From JAVXAG01 sp036660615 (lineage in GTDB: Bacteria; Bacillota; Clostridia; Peptostreptococcales; Anaerovoracaceae): 11,062 nt of DNA. The stretch spans positions 1-11,062 of the forward strand of contig JAVXAG010000060.1 of assembly GCA_036660615.1 (NCBI GenBank). The letters run 5' to 3'. This document shows positions 5,347 to 11,062 of this stretch, piece by piece. A program made the position numbers and the translations under genes. A model generated the notes under the pieces. That model saw only the letters and a program-made list of their open reading frames with translations. It had not been told where the DNA came from and searched no databases. How positions within the stretch are numbered: the stretch's first letter is position 1; every line of letters begins with the position of its first letter.

Positions 5347-8300
5347 AAAAGGAATAATTAACATTTCAGGAGTCTCCGAGAGCCGTAGTGCACCAGTAAT
5401 TGCACATATTTCAAAGGAAGAAGGACAAAGTTTAATTGTAGTAGCGTCTTTAACAAGAGCAAAGCGATTAGCTACAGATCTTTCTTTTTTTTCTTCTAAA
5501 GAGATATATGTACTACCATCGGAAGATCAGGTATTCTTGCGTTACGATGCAAAGAACCACGATGAATTAATTGAACGACTAAAAATATTAAAAGCGCTTA
5601 GAACTAACAAGGACTGTGTAGTTATTGCGCCTGTTTCTGCTGCCATTAAAAAGATAACACCTCACAAAAACTTTGAGGAGTCATCACTTAAATTGACTTT
5701 GGGAGATGAAGTTGACTTGGAGTCCATTAAGTCAAATCTTGTAGCTTTGGGTTATGAGAGAATGGATTTAGTAGAAGTGCGTGGTGAATTTAGCATAAGA
5801 GGTGGAATAATTGATATATATACACCTGACAGCGATAATCCATATAGAGTTGAACTTTTTGATACAGAAATCGATTCAATTAGGACATTTGACATTGATA
5901 CACAGCGTTCTATTGAAAACCTAAAATATATCGAAGTTTATCCAGCAGAACAAATGCTAGTGGAAAAAACAATATTTACTGATGCTGCGACAAATCTAAA
6001 TAAGGAATATAGTGCATATATAAAAAAACTAGGCAAGAATCCTGAAGAAAATGCAGAGACAATTACAAACTTAGAAAAAAGAAGAGACCAATTATGTGAC
6101 TACATAAAAAATGTTTCTAATTTGCAGCTACTAGAAAACTACCTTCATTACTTCTATGATTCCACAGAATATTTATGGGACTATATGGAAAATGGAACAG
6201 TAATTGTAGATGATCCAGAAAGAATATATGAATTTTTGGACACTAGAACCGTTGAAGTAAAAGATGACTTTAAGGTGCTACTTGAGAGAGGTCAAGTAAT
6301 ACCAAAAGACATTGAACTTATGTCAGATAAGGCGGATTTCTTCAAATTATATAACAAACCATCGGTATATATTTTGTCGCCATTTCCAAAAGCAATAAAG
6401 GGAATAGACAAGTTTGCAGAGATACATAATATCCAAAGCAGGCAGATGATTTCTTTCGGTGGACGTATGGATGTATTTGAAACCGAGCTAAAAAGTTATG
6501 TAAAAAAAGGTTACAAGATAAATATTGTTTGCTCTACTAAGGAAAAAACCGACAACCTAAGAGAGTTTGCAGAACGAATAGGGTTGCTTGAGAAGATTAT
6601 ATTTAGTCAAGGCTCACTTACGTCAGGAATGGATTTCCCGAAGGAAAAAGTTTGCTACATTTGCGAAAATGATATATTTAGTAGCCATAAGCAAATAAAG
6701 AAGAAAAAGAGAAAAACCAAAGGGCAACAAGTACAGAGCTTTGCTGATATGAAAAAAGGCGATTTTGTGGTTCATGAGAATCATGGAATAGGTAAATTCC
6801 TTGGCATTGAGCAACTTGACGTACAGGGTGTAAAAAAAGATTACCTAAAGATAAAGTATGCCGGAAACGATATGCTCTATGTTCCAGTGGAGCAAATGGA
6901 TATAATTCAAAAATATATCGGAGCAGACGGAGTAACCCCAAGGATAAACAAACTATCTGGAGGCGAATGGAAGGTTACCAAGGCAAAGGCTAAAGTTGCC
7001 ATTGCAGAGATGGCAAAGGAACTTTTGGACTTGTATGCCCAAAGAAAAATGGAAAAAGGATATCCTTTTGGTAAAGATACAGTTTGGCAGATGGAGTTTG
7101 AAGATAGTTTCCCATACGCAGAGACAGATGACCAGTTACAGTCCATAGAAGAGATAAAAAGCGATATGGAAAAGCCTCTTGCAATGGATAGATTGCTTTG
7201 CGGAGATGTAGGCTTCGGAAAAACTGAAGTTGCGGCGAGAGCCTTGTTTAAGTGCATTGCTGATGGAAAGCAGGCGGCAGTTCTTGTACCTACGACTATC
7301 CTTGCAAACCAGCATTATTACACGCTAAAAGAACGATTTGAAAAGTTTCCATTTACAGTGGAAATGCTGTCCAGATTTAGATCACCACAGCAACAACAGG
7401 TCATATCAGATAATCTTGAAAAAGGAAATATAGATTTGATTATAGGAACCCATAGGATTCTTTCCAAAGACATAAAGTTCAAAGATTTGGGACTTCTTGT
7501 TATAGATGAGGAACAACGATTTGGGGTAACTCACAAAGAAGCAATAAAGAAGATGAAGAAAAGCGTGGACGTATTGACGCTGTCGGCTACACCGATTCCA
7601 AGAACTTTGAATATGTCACTTACTGGAATAAAGGATATGAGTTTGATTGAAGAACCACCGGAAGAAAGATATCCAGTGCAGACTTATGTTTTGGAGCAAG
7701 ATGATTCAGTAATCAAGGAAATAGTCCAGAGAGAAATAGACAGAGGCGGTCAGGTCTTTGTTGTGTTTAATAGAGTCAAAGGCATTTATAAAATTGCTGA
7801 AAAAATTGAAGAATTAGTGCCAGAAGCAAAAGTGGTTGTTGGACATGGGCAGATGAATGAACGTCAGCTTGAAGATATAATGTTGGATTTTGTTAACGGT
7901 GAATCAAATGTATTAGTAGCGACAACAATAATTGAATCGGGAATTGATATACCAAACGCAAATACTATTTTGATTATAGACGCAGATAGATTTGGACTTT
8001 CACAGCTTTACCAACTTAGAGGGAGAGTAGGCAGATCAAATAGACTTGCATATGCTTATCTGATGTACCAACAGGATAAAGTTTTGACAGAAATTGCTGA
8101 AAAACGACTTAAGGCTATAAAAGAATTTACTGAATTTGGAGCTGGTTTTAAGGTCGCTATGAGGGATTTGGAAATACGAGGAGCTGGTAATCTACTGGGT
8201 AGTGAACAACATGGACATATGATGAGTATTGGATATGAATTATATTGTAAACTTGTGGACGATGCAGTTAGGTCATTACAGGGCGAAATCATCAATGAGA

Positions 8301-8761
8301 ATAAGGAAGAAACATCGGTAGAACTTTCAGTAACGGCTAATATACCAAACAGGTTTATTGAAAATGAATCTCTAAAACTACAGATGTACAAAAAGATTGC
8401 AGGTATTAGAACGGCCATAGATGAAGAGGAGATTATAGATGAATTATTGGATAGGTTTGGAGATATTCCAAAAGAAACTTTGAATCTAATAAAAGTATCC
8501 AGAATAAGATCACTTGCCGAAGATTTGTCCGTTACTAGAATTCATGAGAGCATAGGAAAGGTTATTGTTTCTTTTGCAAAGGAAAATCCATTAAATGGGT
8601 TTGCATTAATTAATGTAAACCAGAGATTTGGTATGAAAGCCTTTGTACATGGTGGAGTAGAGCCATTTATAAAGTTGACAGTAGGGCCAAAAGAAAAATT
8701 GGAACACATTATTGAGCTGTTAACAATATTAAACGATGATAAAAAAACTAAAAATATGTAG
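5330..8761 (+). CDS. mfd: Transcription-repair coupling factor Mfd
   Basis: Mfd is a DNA translocase that pushes stalled RNA polymerase off damaged DNA and recruits UvrA for nucleotide excision repair. The 1143 residues cover the full architecture: a UvrB-like N-terminal region with UvrA-contact residues equivalent to E. coli R165, R181 and F185 (here R157, R173, F177), a basic linker at about 454-473 (KKKKRK), the RNA-polymerase interaction domain from residue 474 (GDFVVHENHGIGKFLG), and the helicase core. The core shows Walker A GDVGFGKTE (625-633), Walker B DEEQ (726-729), SATPIPRT, TTIIESGIDIPNAN and QLRGRVGRS (895-903), followed by the C-terminal autoinhibitory domain. The start at 5330 overlaps pth by 17 bp and suggests translational coupling. 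An in-frame ATG at 5339 is an alternative. The N-terminus appears slightly shorter than in Bacillus. Confidence 0.97.
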   Translation: MRKMTKKGIINISGVSESRSAPVIAHISKEEGQSLIVVASLTRAKRLATDLSFFSSKEIYVLPSEDQVFLRYDAKNHDELIERLKILKALRTNKDCVVIAPVSAAIKKITPHKNFEESSLKLTLGDEVDLESIKSNLVALGYERMDLVEVRGEFSIRGGIIDIYTPDSDNPYRVELFDTEIDSIRTFDIDTQRSIENLKYIEVYPAEQMLVEKTIFTDAATNLNKEYSAYIKKLGKNPEENAETITNLEKRRDQLCDYIKNVSNLQLLENYLHYFYDSTEYLWDYMENGTVIVDDPERIYEFLDTRTVEVKDDFKVLLERGQVIPKDIELMSDKADFFKLYNKPSVYILSPFPKAIKGIDKFAEIHNIQSRQMISFGGRMDVFETELKSYVKKGYKINIVCSTKEKTDNLREFAERIGLLEKIIFSQGSLTSGMDFPKEKVCYICENDIFSSHKQIKKKKRKTKGQQVQSFADMKKGDFVVHENHGIGKFLGIEQLDVQGVKKDYLKIKYAGNDMLYVPVEQMDIIQKYIGADGVTPRINKLSGGEWKVTKAKAKVAIAEMAKELLDLYAQRKMEKGYPFGKDTVWQMEFEDSFPYAETDDQLQSIEEIKSDMEKPLAMDRLLCGDVGFGKTEVAARALFKCIADGKQAAVLVPTTILANQHYYTLKERFEKFPFTVEMLSRFRSPQQQQVISDNLEKGNIDLIIGTHRILSKDIKFKDLGLLVIDEEQRFGVTHKEAIKKMKKSVDVLTLSATPIPRTLNMSLTGIKDMSLIEEPPEERYPVQTYVLEQDDSVIKEIVQREIDRGGQVFVVFNRVKGIYKIAEKIEELVPEAKVVVGHGQMNERQLEDIMLDFVNGESNVLVATTIIESGIDIPNANTILIIDADRFGLSQLYQLRGRVGRSNRLAYAYLMYQQDKVLTEIAEKRLKAIKEFTEFGAGFKVAMRDLEIRGAGNLLGSEQHGHMMSIGYELYCKLVDDAVRSLQGEIINENKEETSVELSVTANIPNRFIENESLKLQMYKKIAGIRTAIDEEEIIDELLDRFGDIPKETLNLIKVSRIRSLAEDLSVTRIHESIGKVIVSFAKENPLNGFALINVNQRFGMKAFVHGGVEPFIKLTVGPKEKLEHIIELLTILNDDKKTKNM

Positions 8762-8787
8762 ACAAACATTTTTTGATATTGTATACT
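8759..8787 (+). promoter_or_regulatory. Symporter promoter overlapping the mfd stop codon
   Basis: A -35-like TAGACA (8759-8764), whose first three bases are the mfd stop codon, is followed after 17 bp by TATACT (8782-8787). Each box is one mismatch from consensus. No terminator is seen after mfd, so the symporter could receive both read-through and its own transcription. Confidence 0.5.
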
Positions 8788-8832
8788 GAAAAACATTGAG
8801 GTATATTTAATTTATTTTTTTAGGAGGTATTT

Positions 8833-10245
8833 ATGGAAGCATTTATAGAATCGTTCAACGGTATTCTTGACATTATCAACTCATTTCTTTATGGAAAGTT
8901 TTTGATAATAGTACTATTGGGAGTTGGTTCATATTTTACAATTAGGACAAGGTTTGTTCAAGTCAGACTATTCCCAGAAGCATTAAGAGTGGTAACTGAG
9001 AAGAGCCAAGAAAAAGATGGGTTATCTTCATTCCAAGCACTTATGATTTCTACAGCATCTAGAGTTGGAACCGGAAACATTGCAGGAGTAGCAACTGCTA
9101 TTGTTGCAGGCGGAGTAGGTGCAGTTGTTTGGATGTGGATCATCGCTATTATTGGCGCTGCTTCAGCATTTATAGAAAGTACATTAGCACAAGTTTATAA
9201 GCAGAAAGATGGTGTAATCTTTAAAGGTGGACCAGCTTACTATATAGAAAGAGCTATGAAGTGTAGATGGTTAGGAGTAGTATTTGCCATAGTGCTTATA
9301 CTGACTTATGCTTTTGGATTTAACGGTCTTCAGGCACAAACTATTGCATCTGCTTTTAAATATTATATTCCAAACTTTGACGGCAGCATGGCACCAATCA
9401 TTATTGGTATAATATTAGCAGCACTTTCAGCAGTTATTTTCTTTGGTGGCGGACAAAGAATAGGAAAGATTTCTTCTGTACTAGTTCCAATAATGGCATT
9501 TATATATATTGCGCTTGGACTAGTAGTATTCTTTGCAAATATTGGTTCTGTTCCAGAAGCCTTTGCAACAATGTTTAAGGAAGCATTTGATTTCCGTGCA
9601 ATCTTCGGTGGATTTGCGGGTTCATGTGTTGTACAAGGAATAAAGAGAGGATTGTTCTCAAATGAAGCAGGTATGGGATCAGCACCAAACGCAGCAGCTG
9701 CAGCAGACGTATCTCACCCAGCAAAACAAGGATTAGTACAAGTATTATCAGTATTTATCGATACAATTATTATCTGTTCAACTACAGCATTTACTGTAAT
9801 TTTAACAGAACAATTTACTATTGGCGGTGATTTGGACGGAGCTCCACTAGTTCAACAAAGTGTTGCAACTATATTTGGTGAATTTGGAATAATGATTATT
9901 ACATTATGTTTATTCTTATTCGCATTTACATCGGTAATAGGAAACTACTTCTATGCAGAAGCAAATATCAAGTTTATAAATGAAAGCAAGACATTGATGA
10001 CAGTATTTAGATGTTTAGCAGTAATAATGATATTTGTAGGAGCACAGCTTGATCTAGCAACAGCATGGGGTGTTGCAGACGTACTTATGGGAGTAATGAC
10101 AACAATAAACTGTATTGCAATGTTAGCTCTTGGCGGTATAGCAATAAAGGTTCTAAAAGACTACGAAGAACAAAAGTCTAAAGGACTAAATCCAGTATTT
10201 AAAGCTGAAAAACTAGGTATTCACGATACTGACTGTTGGAAATAA
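8833..10245 (+). CDS. Sodium:alanine/glycine symporter, AgcS (AlsT) family
   Basis: This is a polytopic membrane protein of 470 residues that imports a small neutral amino acid (alanine or glycine, possibly glutamine) with sodium. The first hydrophobic segment begins at about residue 10. The family signature region GGVGAVVWMW (93-102) is followed by GGPAYYIERAM (132-142) and by the very conserved SNEAGMGSAPNAAAA stretch (N277 to about A290), then VSHPAKQGLVQV and FIDT. About 10-11 membrane segments are expected for the family. A strong AGGAGGT ribosome binding site (8822-8828) lies just before the ATG. The exact substrate cannot be read from the sequence. It lies between mfd and an inverted spoVT, with its own promoter and terminator, and is probably functionally unrelated to the operon upstream. 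Confidence 0.93.
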   Translation: MEAFIESFNGILDIINSFLYGKFLIIVLLGVGSYFTIRTRFVQVRLFPEALRVVTEKSQEKDGLSSFQALMISTASRVGTGNIAGVATAIVAGGVGAVVWMWIIAIIGAASAFIESTLAQVYKQKDGVIFKGGPAYYIERAMKCRWLGVVFAIVLILTYAFGFNGLQAQTIASAFKYYIPNFDGSMAPIIIGIILAALSAVIFFGGGQRIGKISSVLVPIMAFIYIALGLVVFFANIGSVPEAFATMFKEAFDFRAIFGGFAGSCVVQGIKRGLFSNEAGMGSAPNAAAAADVSHPAKQGLVQVLSVFIDTIIICSTTAFTVILTEQFTIGGDLDGAPLVQQSVATIFGEFGIMIITLCLFLFAFTSVIGNYFYAEANIKFINESKTLMTVFRCLAVIMIFVGAQLDLATAWGVADVLMGVMTTINCIAMLALGGIAIKVLKDYEEQKSKGLNPVFKAEKLGIHDTDCWK

Positions 10246-10269
10246 TCTAATAGCATAATAAATGAAATC

Positions 10270-10317
10270 AAGGAGCTTTCCTACAAACACTAGTGTTTGC
10301 AAGAAAGCTCCTTTTTT
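10270..10317 (+). terminator. Strong terminator of the symporter, possibly bidirectional
   Basis: The arms AAGGAGCTTTC (10270-10280) and GAAAGCTCCTT (10303-10313) pair over 11 bp. After a 3x3 internal loop, CAAACA (10284-10289) pairs with TGTTTG (10294-10299) around CTAG. T follows at 10312-10317, as in an intrinsic terminator reading rightward, about 25 bp after the symporter stop. On the minus strand the same hairpin is followed by the weaker T-rich GATTTCATT, so it may also end the convergent spoVT transcript. No separate spoVT terminator is seen. Confidence 0.9.
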
Positions 10318-10324
10318 AGATTTG

Positions 10325-10344
10325 TTGTAGATTGATTGTAGATT
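10325..10344 (+). repeat. Two 9-base direct repeats, TTGTAGATT
   Basis: TTGTAGATT occurs at 10325-10333 and again at 10336-10344, an 11-base period close to one helical turn. It lies between the terminator and the end of spoVT. The cause may be simple slippage, and no role is evident. Confidence 0.4.
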
Positions 10345-10355
10345 TTGACCTTGAA

Positions 10356-10375
10356 TTAACTTAACTTAACTTAAC
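10356..10375. repeat. (TTAAC)4 micro-repeat at the spoVT stop codon
   Basis: Four perfect pentamers TTAAC run from 10356 to 10375. The spoVT stop codon is the last unit's TTA (10371-10373) read on the minus strand. Because five is not a multiple of three, the array puts TAA stops in all three minus-strand frames, and each unit also carries TAA on the plus strand. Confidence 0.75.
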
Positions 10376-10862
10376 TTTCCATCTGCTTTGCGAGAAAGTT
10401 TGCACCAATTTCAGCTACTTTTATTTCTACATCACCTAATGGGTTATCGCCTTTTGCCAAGATTGTAATAGCGCCTATAGCATCACCTTGTGATACAATT
10501 GGAATTACTATTCTGCAGTCATCAACTTGCTTGTTTTTACTTTGAATGATTTTGTCTAACTCAAAATCTACTTTTTTGTTGATATACTCTTTTTTATTGG
10601 CTCCGGAAACTGCTATCACTTGGTCGGTATCAGATACTATTACTGTACCACCTAACACACTGGCGGCAGTTTCTGCATATTCTGTTGCGAATTGACCGAG
10701 ATCATTAATAGGTGAATATTTTTTCAAGATAACCTCGCCTGAGTTTGTAGTATAAATCTCCAAAGGATCTCCTTCGCGAATTCTCAGCACTCTTCTTATT
10801 TCTTTTGGAACTACCACTCTACCTAGATCATCAATTCTTCTTACTATTCCTGTTGCTTTCAT
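10371..10862 (-). CDS. spoVT: Stage V sporulation regulator SpoVT
   Basis: SpoVT is an AbrB-type DNA-binding protein that in Bacillus tunes forespore gene expression late in sporulation. Residues 1 to about 50 form the swapped-hairpin AbrB domain and are nearly identical to Bacillus SpoVT (MKATGIVRRIDDLGRVV, PKEIRR, LRIREGDPLEI, GEVILKKYSPI). The remainder is the GAF-like sensor domain (VIAVSGANKKEYINKK, IPIVSQGDAIGAI) and ends in the typical FLAKQMES. At 163 residues it is about 15 shorter than the 178-residue Bacillus protein. The gap lies around residues 106-118, a loop of the sensor domain. The start has AAAGGAGA upstream, about 9-10 bases from the ATG, which is slightly long. It is convergent with the symporter. 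Confidence 0.93.
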   Translation of the reverse strand: MKATGIVRRIDDLGRVVVPKEIRRVLRIREGDPLEIYTTNSGEVILKKYSPINDLGQFATEYAETAASVLGGTVIVSDTDQVIAVSGANKKEYINKKVDFELDKIIQSKNKQVDDCRIVIPIVSQGDAIGAITILAKGDNPLGDVEIKVAEIGANFLAKQMES

Positions 10863-10887
10863 GTAAATAAATCTCCTTTATTCAAAT

Positions 10888-10925
10888 ATTATAGAGTTAG
10901 TTTCTGTTAAATAGTGAAAATTATA
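10888..10925 (-). promoter_or_regulatory. Possible spoVT promoter region with two TATAAT boxes
   Basis: On the minus strand perfect TATAAT hexamers occur at 10888-10893 and 10920-10925, upstream of the spoVT start. Neither has a good -35 at 16-18 bp; TTAACA upstream of the second is 19 bp away. I did not recognise a clear sigma-G promoter. Which box is used, and by which sigma factor, is open. Confidence 0.4.
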
Positions 10926-10968
10926 CCGTACAAATATAGAAATTTGTTAAATTAAATGATATAATAAC

Positions 10969-11054
10969 CTCGTCGAAAAAGGCTGTGCCTTTTTCACCGC
11001 AGTGCCCACTAAACTTCAGCAGCACTGCTGGCAGGCTAACTGCCTGCCGACGAG
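10969..11054. ncRNA. 86-nt cloverleaf-like structured element of unknown type
   Basis: The outer arms CTCGTCG (10969-10975) and CGACGAG (11048-11054) pair perfectly over 7 bp and enclose three hairpins. The first is AAAAAGGC/GCCTTTTT (10976-10983 with 10987-10994, loop TGT). The second is GCAGTG/CACTGC (10999-11004 with 11023-11028). The third is GGCAGGC/GCCTGCC (11030-11036 with 11042-11048, loop TAACT). A competing hairpin, CAGCA with TGCTG (11017-11021 with 11026-11030), overlaps the second and third. The block is much richer in G and C than its surroundings. It lies upstream of spoVT and could be an intergenic repeat element, a structured leader or a terminator for a gene to the right. 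Whether it is transcribed is unknown, so the ncRNA label is provisional. Confidence 0.5.
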
Positions 11055-11062
11055 AACATTGT

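Noticed and set aside
6907..7257. Minus-strand open frame of 116 codons inside mfd (and similar ones in murC and at 8056-8418)
   Set aside because: These lie opposite strongly conserved coding motifs of the real genes and encode no recognisable protein.
10969..11054. tRNA gene, suggested by the 7-bp outer stem and a final hairpin that can be drawn with a 5-bp stem and 7-base loop
   Set aside because: There is no TTCRA-type T loop, no D-arm consensus, no proper anticodon arm and no CCA-compatible layout. The shape is only superficially tRNA-like.
10921..11061. Open frame on the minus strand entering from the right edge
   Set aside because: The frame is open for 46 codons but consists mostly of the palindromic arms of the structured element followed by AT-rich promoter-like sequence. 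No recognisable protein is encoded.

Overview
This window comes from a low-GC Gram-positive chromosome, most likely an anaerobic member of the Clostridia. The evidence is AT-rich codons (AGA, ATA, TTA), strong GGAGG-type ribosome binding sites, SpoVG and SpoVT together, and a housekeeping gene set (murC, purR, spoVG, glmU, prs, pth, mfd, spoVT) that is a conserved neighbourhood in Clostridium-like genomes. I cannot name the genus from the sequence.

Layout. Positions 1-182 hold no supportable gene. They are a GC-richer block of hairpin-forming repeats followed by a short octamer array. spoVG (251-586) and purR (660-1469) read leftward: purR first, from a near-consensus promoter, then spoVG, which has its own promoter and a strong terminator at 194-231. 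A 184-bp divergent promoter region separates purR from a rightward run: murC (1654-3033), a GlmU reduced to its acetyltransferase half (3052-3747), prs (3787-4737), pth (4762-5346) and mfd (5330-8761). Gaps are 18 to 39 bp and pth and mfd overlap by 17 bp, so this is probably one operon. A sodium:amino acid symporter of the AgcS/AlsT family (8833-10245) follows with its own likely promoter and a strong terminator. spoVT (10371-10862) faces it in convergent orientation. The right edge (10969-11054) is a compact multi-hairpin element that folds like a cloverleaf.

How the genes fit together. GlmU and MurC act on the route from glucosamine-1-phosphate through UDP-GlcNAc to UDP-MurNAc-L-alanine. 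Prs makes PRPP, a purine and nucleotide precursor, and PRPP is the effector sensed by the PurR family. Pth recycles peptidyl-tRNA and Mfd couples repair to transcription. SpoVG and SpoVT are small DNA/RNA-binding regulators named for sporulation but also found in non-sporulating Firmicutes.

The most notable points are: (1) GlmU begins exactly at the domain boundary, with no uridylyltransferase domain and no remnant of it upstream, although every acetyltransferase active-site residue I could align is kept; (2) the purR-spoVG pair lies outside and inverted relative to the murC-purR-spoVG-glmU order I recall for other Clostridia, so murC now abuts the shortened glmU; (3) structured, GC-richer repeats sit at both ends of the window and share the core GGCACAGC in opposite orientation. 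I see no defence system, CRISPR array, transposase, rRNA or tRNA.
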